Of a DNA stretch of 64,000 nt, positions 1 to 11,362 are shown piece after piece. The notes below the pieces were generated by a model. The model worked only from the letters and a program-made list of their open reading frames with translations. It was not told where the DNA came from and ran no database searches. The position numbers and the translations under genes are program-made. This DNA comes from Thuidium tamariscinum. Taxonomy: Eukaryota > Streptophyta > Bryopsida > Hypnales > Thuidiaceae. Each line of letters opens with the position of its first letter. Within the stretch, counting starts at the first letter, position 1. The DNA is taken from NCBI GenBank assembly GCA_947034885.2, contig OZ019759.1, positions 11,224,501 through 11,288,500 on the forward strand, read 5' to 3'.

Positions 1-1320
1 CACCTCCGCCTACTTCTGTTGTAGCTCACGCCTCAAGGTAGCTACCTAACCGGATAGCCTCTCTACCTCACCCCTCTTGGCCTTCTTACAGTTTTCTTGA
101 ATGAGCCCTCTCACTTGTTCTAGGACTTTGATTGAGGAAATGTTTCCCAAGATTTTACACAATCCCTTAATCAATTTCTTCTCGCTCTCATAATATTCTT
201 TGAACTCAATCAGTCCTTGCATTATCTTCCCTAGGGGACCCTGGTCCTAGATTGGATCGGTATCTCTAGTCTCTCCTTCTACTACGAGGGTTTCCCCTGG
301 CGGATTACCCTCGCCTACATGCGGACTTTCCTTCTCACCCCTAGGTCCTACATCATCTCCTCCATGGTCTGAGTACTCCTCTTCTTGTCCAGCTTCCGTT
401 TTCGGATCCTCTATGTCATACTCTATCATAGCAACTACTACATTGTATGCTACTCTTTCGTTTTCCCTTAGCAAATCCTACAAATGATAGAGGTGGTACA
501 AGAAAGGGGAGATGGGAGAGGGTTTGGATTTCCCTATTCCATTTACCATTTTTATCATTTGATCTCTCATTACTATCCCCCAATCTACCTTTCGGTCTCC
601 GGATAGCGCACCAAAAATGGTGTTGGCTATTGTGATCGTTGTGGGAACCTAGAATACAGGTTTTTAATATTTAGTATAGAATTAGGAATAAGGAAGCTAA
701 TCTTAGATAAATTTTTCGATTCTTTGATCAAGAATAGGGAAAATTAGTAAGATTAGGAAGAGGTGGAAATTGGAGATATCCAATTGGGATAATTAGGTTA
801 AGGAAGGGAAGTGGAAACCCTTACTTGACCGGAAAATCCGGAACCGGATTGAGGATCTGGGGTTCAACCCTAGGATCATGGACGGGTCCAGATGTCATCC
901 AAGGGCCACCATCAGTCGTCCAAGAGCCAACGAAACCCTAACCGGCGATGACGGCGCCGCTGGGAGGAAGTGGATGAAACCCTAACGACTGGAACCTCCG
1001 GAAATCGTGGAATTGTCAGTTAACGGCTAGTTTCGGGGTTCAAGGGGTCTTGGTTGATGGAAGGGTCGTCACTCTCATTTGGTGGCGATTGAGTTTGGTG
1101 TTGCTCGGATGTGTTTTGAGAACTCTTTTGGTGTTGTAAGAGTAGGAGTTTTGAGAGCTTCAGAGTTTCCGGTTCCTGCATCGCAGAAGTGCGCGCGGCC
1201 GACTTGAGGGAAGAGGGTTCTGAGTGAGCGCCTCTTGTTTTTTTTGAGCGCCAATTGTGTTTTGAGGGTTTGTGGTGAGATAATCTGTCTTGAAGTCTTG
1301 AGCACTTATCTAAGTGAGAG

Positions 1321-3222
1321 ATGGGGAGGTTTGAGGAAGCGGAGGATCCGGTTTCCCTAAACTTGAAGTCTGTGACTCCGGGAGTGCCCAAGGACGCTAA
1401 GGAGCACGCTTATTTGGAGGAGGACCTGACCCAGATCGGCTGCCTAGGGTTGCTGCAGCGCCCATGGAACCTCAAGGACAAAGAGATGGTCCGAGAGGTG
1501 ATGGAGGATCAGTCCAGTGAGTGGAGCCGGACTATTAGGGCGCTTCCTAACTGGTGGACAGCGGAGCTTTGGAGGAAGGCGTATGGGTTTCCTAAGGAGG
1601 GAGAAGGATCAGCCTCAAGGACGGACAAGTTCTTGAAGGGTAAGTTCTCCAAACCGCCGCATCCTAAGGACGGGTATACAGTCGCGGAATGTGCAAGCAA
1701 GAAGGATAGGAGAGTGTTAGAGTTCCTTACTCCTATTCTGTATCCGGAAAGTCCAACCCGGATTACAACCACCATAGCCAATACGATCTTTGGGGCACTA
1801 TCTGGGGACCGGAAGGTTAGTTGGGGAATGGTAATCCGGGATCATGTAGGAAAATTGGTAACCGCGGCTGGAAAGTCTAAACCCACCATCCTTAGTCCTT
1901 TTCTCTTCCATTTGTATCACTCTCTAGATCTGCTGAGGGATAGGGAAGCCACAATGTACAAGTCGGCTTTAGTGATGCTAAAGTATGACATCAGTCCTCG
2001 CCCGGAACCGGAAAGTGAGGAAGAGAGGGAAGAGAAGGGAGCCTCGCAAGGACCAGGGTCCTCAGAGAAGGAGAGAAAGAAGGAAAAGGTTCCTGTTTCA
2101 GAGAAGGGAAAAGAGCCAGTGGTAGAAAAAGTGAAAGAGGATCTGGTTTGGTCTAGTGATAGGAAGGAGGATCCGTTGGAAAGAGTTATCACGGATTTGG
2201 AGAGGATTCGAAAGGATCAGAGTGGGGAAAGAGAGGAAGTCCGGAAGGCATGTAATCTGATGGGAAACATCAGCACCTCTATTTTGTGTGAGAAAATAGA
2301 GGAACTTCTCAGAAGTCAGGATGTTGGGAAGTGGGAGAGCTGGATTTCGGATTTGTCCACTCAGATTAGGGATCTCCAACATCAGTTGGAGAAGAAGTCT
2401 GAAGAGTCTAGGAGGCTGTCGGGTGAGTCCCAAGCAACCCTCATGCGGATCCGGGATTCTATTAAGATTCCGGGCGATGTACTTAACAAAGCCAAATTAT
2501 TTGATGAGGAAGTGCATAAGGCAGGGCCGGCAGTAGCTTCTAAGATGGTGAAGGTGCTAGTGGAGTTTGGCGAAAGGATGGAGAGAACTTTGTTTGAGAT
2601 CAGGGAGGCTTTGCAAGGGGCTGGTCTGTATCCAGATCCGGAAACGGGAAAGGAAGCCAGCTAGGGTAAGGAAACTGTAATCCCGGTTCCCTAGTTCAAA
2701 GTGGCTTCTCCACTTGACTCTGAGAAGTCCAAGGGCAAGGGTTCAGTGGAAGAGAAGACTCCACAGGCGCCCAAGGCAACTTCCCAACTTAACCTTGAGG
2801 CTAGAGAAGGGATAACACCCGGATCCCAAATCAGGAAGGAAGTCCGGGTGGAAGACAAGGATCAGGAGACACCTCCAAGCAAGGTATCCTAGAAGTCACC
2901 CAAGGTTCCTAGCACAGTGAAGAGGAAGGCTACAATGACGAGGGCGAGGGAGAGTCCCATTGACCTAGAGTCGGAAGAGGACGAGTCCCCAAAGCAGACC
3001 GAGCACGAAGACGAGGAGTCGGATTCGGAATCCGGATCGGAATCGGAACCGGAACCGGCAGAAATCACGCCTCCAAAATCTACGGGGAAGGGTAAGATAG
3101 CTGCCACGCCTTCCAAGGGCAAAGTAGCTGCGTTGGCAAAGGTTTCCAGCAGTAGGAAACAGCCAGCACGCAAGGGGGCCGCCAAGCATGCGGATTCCCC
3201 CAAAAAGCGGATGAAGAAGTAG
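1321..3222 (+). pseudogene. gag-like orphan ORF of copy B
   Basis: One frame runs 633 codons from ATG 1321 to TAG 3220-3222, with three internal TAG stops at 2662, 2692 and 2890. The layout is as follows. A globular N-terminal domain covers roughly residues 1-210, with RPWNLKDKEMV, a WW/WR-rich segment, TDKFLKGKF, PTRITTTIANTIFGAL and SPFLFHLYHSLDLL. A charged linker and predicted coiled coil follow (residues 220-440). A tail after the stops has a Glu/Asp/Ser-rich block and a Lys/Arg end (SSRKQPARKGA, KKRMKK). The product is unrecognised; the placement and charged tail suggest a nucleic-acid-binding structural protein, but this is inference. No protease, RT or integrase follows. The stops may be decayed CAG codons or, less likely, read-through sites. 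Confidence 0.7.
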
Positions 3223-4608
3223 TTAGAAATAGAAAGTAGAGTAGGTAGAGAATTTTGAGGAGCAGACTTAGTGGAAAAGGTGGAAAGTTACCTTTTCAGT
3301 AGGTAGGAAGCAGTTAGCAAGGTGCTTTTGACTTAGAATGCACCTGGTCAGTCAAATCCGGATTTTCAGGATCTGAGATCTACTTTTTTCAGGTCCAGTT
3401 GGGTAGATAGGAAAGTGACTTTTGTGGATAAGGAATGCCACCTGGCATTCTCTTGTCCTCTGATTTTGTTCCCTTGGGGCTTTTAGAGTTCCTTTGGGTT
3501 GGTATTTAGGGGTGGCTGTTAGTTGGTTGCCCCGGATGTTCCTACTTCTATTTTTCCTTTCATTTGCAATCTGATTTCCAGATTTCTACTTTCTAATAGT
3601 TGGTGTGAACAAGTCTCGACTCTGGATTGGTATGCCGTGCAATGCTAGAACCATTGGATAGTGCGAGGTAGCTGGGTTTGCAGGTGTTTGGATGAGGTGT
3701 CTCCTTCAAACTTTGTCTGAATCCGGTTCCGGGAAATTGAAGTGATTTGATTGAGGCTACTGGTGTATTAGGATTGAAGTCTAGCGGCTACAGTCACTTG
3801 GAGGCTTCTGTGTGGGAAAGCCGCTCTTAGATTGGGTGTGTTCTGCTAGGAGAGTGGGCGCATGCCAATTGACGTGTTGTTGAGGTCCTACTATAACCAG
3901 AAGTGAGGGATGTGCATGCAGTTAGGATCCCCTAGTTATCTGGCTCCTAGATTAAGCCTTGGGAACTGAGTTTGGGTGAGTCTGTCATTGTAGTAATGTG
4001 GGGTTTGTAGGGGTTTCCTGAGTGACCTGTTAGTTGGGATTGCAATCCGGATTAGTTGTGAGGTGGAACTTGCAGCCTATTTCTTTTATGTCTTTTGTTA
4101 TTTTTCTCTTTTAGTGGAACTCCATTCACTATAATCCTGAGGAGGGTAGGATTCAATGCATCCTTCCTAAATGCCAACCGCGAACCCCTCTAATATAGAG
4201 GCTAAACTTTTTTGGTTACTTGATTGACGGGATTCGAAAACTGAATCCAGAAGAGGTACAGAGTTTGGGCACTCCTTCCGGTTCCTAATCCGCCCGGTCG
4301 GATACTGTAAGTTCGGATAGGGAAAGGTACAGAGTTTAGGCACTCCTCCTTGTTTGGAAGTTGTTGTGAGAGTTGTAAGGTTTGTGAGATTTATAAGAAA
4401 GGCAATCTATGAGAGTGCGGATGTTGTGAGGAAGTTTCCGGTTGTACACCCGGTTACTGTCGTCTTGGGGTTGTTTTTCGCACCCTGGTATTCCGGTTAT
4501 CTTGAGAAAACTACATAAAATCCTATGGGAACGATACACAAGTCATTTGAACGGTGTTAACATCAAATTAGCACCTACAGATAATTTGTACTTCCTTGTG
4601 CTACGACA
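3223..4608 (+). other. non-coding 3' part of copy B
   Basis: No ORF worth calling was found. It includes imperfect short repeats and a pyrimidine-rich stretch near 4085-4110. It is similar in layout to the non-coding 3' parts of copies C (7123-8390, minus) and D. Confidence 0.5.
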
Positions 4609-5602
4609 ATCATGACCCCACTCGGCCTCTTAGGACTTAGAATAGTGAGGATGAACTGGAGTAGCCTTCTCTCTCTCAGGTTGGAGCAATCAGCCACCAA
4701 AAATCCATCATTGGGGCTAAACGGTCTCTAAAACTTACCCACATGAAATTTATCCGTCCGGGAAGCCATTGCTTCACCAACGTGGTCGAAGCGGTAGACT
4801 ACTCTCCACATAGCCGAAGTCCATTTACTCGGAACTCCACGGACCGTCTCCCTCTATTCATTGGTTTGGTCGTAGATGAGCTTGCTCACCATGTCTTCAT
4901 CTTTCAAACTCCAAGGCCGGCCTAAAAAACCCTTGCAATCCATCTATTTGAGGTCCTCCTCCAACTCCAACTTCACTTGTTCCTTCTTAGAGACGACCGA
5001 ATTGACAGATCGGAATGCGATGGCCATCTCTTCTCCTTCTTTGCTTGCCATCACTCCACTCTTTATGCTCTGACTTGCTAAGCTCACCTTGTCGCTCAAC
5101 TCTTCCCCTCAACTATCCTCTTAAAACTTTAGCTATAGACGCTTGAATCTGCCCTAGACTGGAAGACAGGATCATGCTTGCTTGGTACAGGAACTCTCGC
5201 TCTCAGTCAGGAAGTGCTCTAATTTTGAAGTTCTTAGAATGCGTGATTTAGAATGGTAGGCTCTGTCATCCCATCCTGCTTATCTATTCTCCTGCTCTAA
5301 CATTTACTGCTGACCGTCAAGATAATCATTCCTGGCCATGCGAGAAAAGTTCCCAACGATCCCTAGACCTCGATAGGTACTCATTACCTATCTGGTCTCT
5401 TGATAGGGTAGGTTTCAAAATCCGGATCTGATTCCTTTCCTTAACGCTATTATCTACATCCGGAATTTTTTTTTCCGATTTCCGGTCTTATCCCTACTAT
5501 GTACTATACTACTAAAAAAAACTAAAAAAATCGAGATTAAATGAATTCGGTTTCCCTATTTTTACTTTAAAACGTCTATAATAAGATTTCTATGTTGCCA
5601 CA

Positions 5603-5995
5603 CTATCCCATTTTCAAATGTGAGCGTCCTTGTGAACATCTAGTAGTAATCTTGTCGTGAAGTTTTTAAGCAAAATTGGAATCTCCCTTTTCTAATTGAG
5701 ATTTTGAGAATGAATCTGGATTGAATTTTTTGACTCGCGAGCTATTTACTCTGGTATCTAAACTATTCCCTCATGAATCTATCAATTGAAGAGATCCATT
5801 AGGATAAATTGTCTTTACCTTATATGGGCCCATCCATCTTGTATGCAATTTACCCGGAAAGTCCTTGTACTCCTTCCATAATACCATGGCTTTTGGATAG
5901 CCAAGCATCAAACTCCTCCTTTCGCTTGGTCTGGACCAATATGGTCTTCTCCAAGGCTTCCTCTAGCTATAAAAAACCCTTGTTTTGGATGACAA
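5603..5995 (-). pseudogene. Ty3/gypsy pol 3' end (integrase C-terminal) remnant
   Basis: On the minus strand, frames around 5960-5760 read KRKEEFDAWLSKSHG, then FPGKLHTRWMGPYKVK and YPNGSLQL. This matches the GPY/F region that ends Ty3/gypsy integrases (established family knowledge). Further along, the pattern NSLDTRVN and RVKKFNP also fits the pol end. Frameshifts and stops break it. Element A is inserted in its downstream flank. It lies on the same strand as the RT remnant at 53487-56685. Confidence 0.55.
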
Positions 5996-6472
5996 GCCCT
6001 AATTTTTTATGACGGATTTTAGGTGATGCCAATGTTGACAACCTGAAAATTTTATGTCATTAAAAACATCCAATGTAACAATTTTTTTTTGATAGTCCAA
6101 TGTTTTAACATGATATTCATTAAAATGAGAGTATTCCAATGAATTGGGAGATCCTAGAGCTACCTTTTTATTGAATGACCACCAAAAAAGACCACAATAA
6201 ATTAGATAGGAGGAATTAATACAACACATGAAAATGAAAATTCACCCAACTAGAAGTTGAAATAATAGAAAACTCTTGAAATTTTAAGTGGTAGAAAATG
6301 TGCCGTATAAGTGATTGATATATTTCAATTTAGATCCACAAGAGGTATCCTGAGTGTGTATGTAGTTGTAGCAAGTATGATTCACTTCCTGTATTGTGTA
6401 CACTATAATATCTATACATTATATCATATTTGTAGACTAGGTTTGAGATGTACATTATGAACACATCTACAT
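5996..6472. other. non-coding, AT-rich
   Basis: No coding or structural feature is supported between the Ty3 remnant and the stop of the next minus-strand ORF. Confidence 0.5.
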
Positions 6473-7094
6473 CTATGATTTACTCTTAATCGCCTCCATA
6501 GCCTTCATAGTTTCTGGCCCTCGACTATATCCATTGGCATATTTTTTGTATTCTTGTAACGACTGATGCCTTTGGAGCTGTATGAATTTGTCATCAGCGG
6601 CTATAGATAATAAAGTAGAACCTTGTCTATGCGTCATTCCATCGTGTGTTTTTGTCCTTCTTACATCCAATGTTCGGACACATGGATACAGAATTGAAGG
6701 CGCGTGCGAGTAGATCCAAAGTTTATCTTTCGATGAATCATTAGGAAGAAGAAACTTTGTCATTGTCATAGAAAGCGAAACTTCAACGTCTTCATACAGT
6801 TCTCTCTGGATCACTTTCTCCGAGATTGATGGTGACATTTGTAGGACAAAGGGGGCCCTGGATCGGAGAGGCAAGGGAGAGCATGATTTTGACAAGCGTA
6901 TCGCGGATCCTGGTGGACTATCCACCACGTCATCGTCGATGGGCTTTGTGGAGAAGTCTATCGTAGAATTTGCGGTTATCGCCGAGCAGAGGAAATTCCT
7001 TGTGCTGAGAATTGCATTTTGGCCGTATTTGAGAAAAGAATCCACCGATGCTGAACATAGAAGCGTTGCTTGACAAGTTGCATCGGGTGAAGAA
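6473..7094 (-). CDS. hypothetical protein, 3' exon
   Basis: An open minus-strand frame ends at TAG 6473-6475 (MKAMEAIKSKS) and stays open up to about 7094. A good splice acceptor (TTTCTGTTCCAG) precedes AGTTCTCG there, so I read this as a terminal exon of roughly 205 codons rather than a gene starting at an internal codon. The product is unrecognised. It has a Ser-rich start, a middle part (LLPNDSSKDKLWIYSHAPS) and a Lys-rich end. Element C inserted about 28 bp upstream, in the presumed intron. Upstream exons would lie beyond 11050, where the HAD phosphatase-like gene is on the same strand; whether both belong to one gene cannot be decided. Confidence 0.4.
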
Positions 7095-8390
7095 CGAGAA
7101 CTCTGGAACAGAAATTACAAAGTGTCGTAGCACAGGAAAGCACAATTCCTTCTCTAAGGCGTTAGAATGTACTAAATTAGCCTTAAAGTGACTCGTGTAT
7201 CGTTCCCAAAGGATTTGGTCGAAAGTTGACGAAAGACCGGAATACGTTAGTAGTTACCGCAACAAAACCCAAGCAAAAGACCAATCCGGTCTTGGTCTCA
7301 AAGATACCTAAGATTTCCTTAGTCCGGTTGCCAGATTAATCCTTTGTCTTTCAAGGCTCATACATCTATTTATACCAATATATTTATAGCCTTCATACTT
7401 ACCCTTACTAGATATGGGACTAAAGACTGGATACTAGGAGTTGGTCCAATCCCCTAGATTAGTAACCAAATGTAAGTTTTACCTCGATAACAAGAGGGGT
7501 CTACTTGTTTGGGCGTTTAGGAAGGAAGCTTACTCCTACCCTTCAAGTTTTAAAGTGTCAGAAGTTCCACTTGCAAAGAAAAAGAAACTACTACTACAAC
7601 CAGACCGGAATACCTCACAACTGGACCGGGACTAATCCGGCCCAACAGGTCACACAAGCACTCCTGCCTAATCCTAACAAAGACTACAACGACAGATTAT
7701 CCAGTTAGTCTAAGTCCTAGTAGAACAAGGGCGGTAGCTTATGCAAGAGAGCTGAATTTCCTCACTTAGTCCTTCTTTCTTCTATAGAGACCGGATCACC
7801 ATTCAGTTGGCATTTGGCCGGGTACTTCCCGATCTCAAACCCAGACTCTACAAGTGTCTATCCCTATCAAATACTCCCTACACCTGTTCCAAAAAACACT
7901 GTGAGATCCTACACAAATTCCCTATCAAAACCGAATTCACTTTAAGTCCAGAGACCGGATAAACTGAACATCCGGGCACACACTTATCCACACAAGGCTG
8001 CAATCCTAACCATCACCATAAGACTTAGACAAGATCCCATGCACACAATCCACTCTAGAGTGAATCAGAAAGGCTCTGACTTGTATTTGCAACACAAAAA
8101 CTTGTGAAAGTAAGATAACATAATGCGCGCCCGGATTCAATTACAAACCGGGTTTAAATACTAAACTACAAGGAAACCTAAAAGTGCAAATGGAATCAAC
8201 ACCAGCCACAAAGAATGCCACGTGACATTCCTCTACAACTTGGGCGGGTTGACTTCCACAAAACTCCAAAAATACCAACAAAATAGGATCTCAGATCCTA
8301 CAAATCCAGATCCGGTCTAGGTTTAAAAAGACCTAACCTAAATACATCCTGCTTTAGCCGCCTTCCTATCTACCTGGCGTTAATGCTTCC

Positions 8391-10493
8391 CTACTTCCTC
8401 GCCCGCTTTACAGGCGATGCACCCTTCCGGGCTGGCTGCTTCTTCGGAGACCGGTACATCTTGACTGGTCTGGGTTTCGGCTTGGTTTTACCTCGCGCCT
8501 TGGCCCTGGTCTGCTTGGTCTCTGCCAATGCTTGGTCTGCGTCTGAGTATTGGTCCGACTCATCACCGGAGTCGATCTCCTCCTCCAAGTCCTCATCTTC
8601 CTCTTCTGAATCCTCCTCCTCTTCAACCCGGGCCTTCCGCTTCGTTGTGGGCGTCTCCGTGGTCTTCTTTTTGAACCCGGTGATGGGCGGATGGTGCACT
8701 GCCTTGCTCTGCGAGGTCTGCTCCTCCACTCTCTCGACAATCCGGACCTGTCCCTTGCTTGGTGAGCCAGATCCAGATCCGGTCTTCAGTATGGTGCGGA
8801 CTGGCACCGTTGCCTTTGCTTCCCCTCCGGTCTTTGGTTGCATGATGACCGTGGGTGATGACTTACCGGAAGAATCGTCCAGCAAGTTGATGAACTTGGT
8901 CTTCTCCCTCGGTGGTGTTGTTCCCCGGATAACCTCCCGCAACACGCTTGGCTCGGGTTCCGGCTCCTTGGTCTTCTCGGGTTCAGAAACCCTGGGCTCT
9001 TCAATCTAGGTCTGTGTGATAGGTACCTCCACCACGGCTTCAGACCTGATTTCTTCTTCTTTCGCTAGCTCGGACGCACCAGCCTCCATCTCAACAGTAG
9101 TTGGTGGTGGTTGTTCCTTCGGGTGTTCCACCTCCATCTTCTGCCCCTCCGGTCTTGGGATCGGAATAGAGCTAGTCTGGACCTCCGTGGCGACCGCTCG
9201 CCACTTCTCCAGAACTGCCTCCATCTTCTTGTTGTAGGCCACCAGAGCAATGAGCATCTGTGGACCTACCATCTTGCCTGCCTCCAACACCTTCTTGTCG
9301 AATAGCATGGCCTTGTTGACGACTTCACCCGGATGTGTGATGAACTCTCGGATTTCTCCGAGAGTGTTCCGGGCCTTCGTGGTGAGGCGTCTCTCTTCAT
9401 CCAACTCCTCCTGAGTGTGATGGAGCTCCCTCTTCAGGGCTGAGACCTGGTTCGTCAGCCGGAGCACTTCCTCCCTGTCCCGGCTCTCATGGGCTTCCCG
9501 AATTAACTCTCCCAATACCTCCATGATTTTGGAGGGTGGGATAGAGCCTAGGGCTCGGTTGATGTCCTGCAGTAACCCCCTCTCCTCCAGGTGGTGCTTC
9601 CTAAAGTCATCCAGGTCCCGGATTATCCTCATCAAGGGGTCCTGTCCCCAGACCGGATCCACTCCTTGGGTCTCTCTTGCCAACACAGAGGCTTCTAGCG
9701 GCACACTACCTTCTCCTACCTCTGGTTCTTCCTTTCTCTCCTGCAGTTCCTCTTGCTGCTCATCCTGACCCTCTTCCTCCGAGACCTCATCATCCGGGTC
9801 CTTGTCGGCCTCCGGATCCTCTATCTCATATTCTATCATTGCGGCTCTCACCTCGTAAGCCTCTCTCTCTCTCTCTCTCTCCCTTAGGAGGTCTAACGAG
9901 TGGTACAAGTAAAACAGGAATGGTGAAATGGGAGAGGGTTTTGATTTCCCAATTCCATTCACCATTTTAACCATCTGCTCCCGCATGATTAAACCCCAAT
10001 CTATCCTCCTGTCTCTCGACAGCGCACCAAAGATGGTGTTGGCTACGGTGACCGTAATTCTACTAGGTCTATCCGGGTTCAAGATCGCCATCATGAACCG
10101 CAGGAGCCTCTTGTGTCTAGCAGACACACACTCGGCTACCGTGAAACCATCCTTCGAGTTGGTGGGCCTGCGGAACTTACCGTGGTGAAATTTGTCTGTC
10201 CGGGTGCCCGTCGCATCTTCGCCTTGCTCGAAGGCGTACACCTTGCGCCACATAGCCGCACTCCACTCCCTTGGCAGTGCCCGGACCGTCCCCTTCCATT
10301 CGTTGGTCTGGCCGCCCAGCAATTCCTCCACCATCTCCTCGTCTTTCAAGTTCCAAGGACGCGCCATAAACCCCTCGTAGTCCATCTGCCTGAGGTCTTC
10401 TTCCAACTCCAGCTTCTCTTGTTCGTCAGTTGGCACGATCGGATTGACATTCCGGAAGGCTAGAATCATCCCCTCCTGTACCTCACTTGCCAT
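8391..10493 (-). pseudogene. gag-like orphan ORF of copy C (one internal TAG)
   Basis: It starts at ATG 10493 and runs 700 codons with a single in-frame TAG at 9006-9008, the best-preserved copy of the family. Residues 1-200 hold the conserved domain (ARPWNLKDEEMVEELL, TVRALPREW, RTDKFHHGKF, ANTIFGALSRDRRIDWG, SPISPFLFYLYHSLDLL). A RERERE run encoded by a CT microsatellite follows, then an acidic stretch, then a long Leu/Glu/Arg coiled coil (about residues 270-420). After the TAG comes a charged tail with an Asp/Glu block and a basic end (SPKKQPARKGA, PVKRARK). Homologues lie in copies A, B and E. No enzymatic motif is visible. The TAG separates body from tail much as the first stop does in copy B. 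Confidence 0.7.
9861..9881. repeat. (CT)n microsatellite inside coding sequence
   Basis: About ten CT units, in frame in copy C, encode alternating Arg-Glu. Copies B and E lack this run, so it is a recent expansion. Confidence 0.85.
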
Positions 10494-11362
10494 CGCTCTT
10501 TTTACGATTACACTGTCTAGGCGCGGTCCAACTTGACTAAACCCTCACCGCTCAAGAGTCTCTCAGATGGCTTCGTGTTAATTGCTCAACTCTACACCAG
10601 ACCGGATTAACAGATTATCTATCCCCTCTCTCTTTCTGTAGACCGAATACTCTCTCTCTGGCCGGAAGACCCTTTCTCGAATTGCGTGCAAGAAAGTGGC
10701 AGGACCTAGCCCTACTCTCCTGGTCTTATACTTTTCCCCCAGCATTAATTACTGACTGTTAGGTTTAAACTAGTCTGGTCACGTGGGAGAGTTCCCGACG
10801 ATCTCTAGGCTCGGTAGCCACTCATTGCCTATCCGGTCTCGGTCGCTAGGTGGGCTGGATCCGGGTTTTTTTACGCTGTTTCTTAACGTAGTTTTCTTCT
10901 TCCAGTCTGTAGTTTTCCGGTTTCCAGTCTTGGTCTTAATTGTGCGTCAAACTAAGGAAACAACAAAAAAAATGGGGATTGAATAAATCCCTTTTTCCCA
11001 TATTTTGCTTAAGAACCTACTTAGGTGAATTCTAGGTTGCCACACAAAGTACACTCATAAAATCCAACAATAGAACCCCAAACATTGATTCACTATAGAT
11101 GCCAGGGAAAAAATGTAGAAACTAGCATACAAAATAGGTTGACCCAATCTAAACTGCAATGCCAGTGTTGGAGTCGAAATGACTGTAATTTCAATGATTT
11201 TCAATAGCGATATGTATAGAATGCACAATAGAAAAAAAGAGCTAACATCATAGCTTCCATCCAAGTAAGGTTTACTCGAGCTAAAATTGAACACAGAATA
11301 TAAAATTGTAAAGATGGAGATAGCATGCCGGTCTATCTTTCTATCTCAAGCTATTGGATGAA

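Larger units (their letters stand above)
640..4608 (+). mobile_element. TGT/ACA element copy B, 3,969 bp
   Basis: It starts TGTGGGAACCTAGAATACA and ends TTGTGCTACGACA. The reverse complement of the end, TGTCGTAGCACA, forms a short imperfect inverted repeat with the start. It is flanked by ATCGT (635-639) and ATCAT (4609-4613), a 5-bp target duplication with one change. Removing it restores the reading frame of copy A across the site (MITIANTIFGAL). It has one ORF in the left half. The right 1.4 kb (3223-4608) shows no coding capacity, only a short direct repeat around 4255-4350 (GGTACAGAGTTT...GGCACTCCT). I found no direct terminal repeats, so it is not a standard LTR element. Confidence 0.85.
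1..5051 (-). pseudogene. gag-like orphan ORF of copy A, interrupted
   Basis: Two minus-strand pieces make one broken gene: an N-terminal part from ATG at 5051 down to 4609, then 639 down to 1 after removal of copy B. The N-terminal piece has the family pattern (KLELEEDLKQMD, then TSAMWRVVYRFD, then SRTDKFHVGKF). The second piece resumes at ITIANTIFGAL and continues into an acidic stretch (MIEYDIEDP). It carries in-frame stops, for example TNE*RETVRG and GKF*RP. The function is unknown. It is homologous to the ORFs at 1321-3222, 8391-10493 and 14670-16361. Confidence 0.65.
1..5602 (-). mobile_element. TGT/ACA element copy A, split by copy B
   Basis: Read on the minus strand, the element starts at 5602 with TGTGGCAACATAG, matching the starts of copies B, C and D. 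The candidate left-flank target site is CTATC at 5603-5607. Its other end lies beyond the left edge of the window. Copy B (640-4608) is inserted in its ORF; the target duplication is ATCGT at 635-639 and ATCAT at 4609-4613. Copy A itself sits in a Ty3/gypsy remnant. No reverse transcriptase, integrase or long terminal repeat was seen in it. Confidence 0.75.
7123..11044 (-). mobile_element. TGT/ACA element copy C, 3,922 bp
   Basis: On the minus strand it starts TGTGGCAACCTAG at 11044 and ends CCTGTGCTACGACA at 7123. The 5-bp target duplication CAAAG is perfect (7118-7122 and 11045-11049). This is the cleanest complete copy of the family. It carries one ORF (8391-10493). The 3' non-coding part (7123-8390) and the 5' leader (10494-11044) have no further ORF of note. 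Confidence 0.9.

Noticed and set aside
2889-3203. Minus-strand ORF with Ser/Asp repeats opposite the copy B tail
   Set aside because: It is the antisense shadow of the Glu/Ser-rich coding tail.
640-4608. Copy B as an LTR retrotransposon
   Set aside because: Despite TG...CA ends, a 5-bp duplication and a gag-like ORF, no direct repeat of start and end sequence is visible and no pol motifs are present.
1321-10493. Stop-codon reassignment (TAG read as Gln)
   Set aside because: Some stops fall at Trp positions, some are TAA or TGA, frameshifts occur as well, and the ORFs also end in TAG. Decay explains this better than a changed genetic code.
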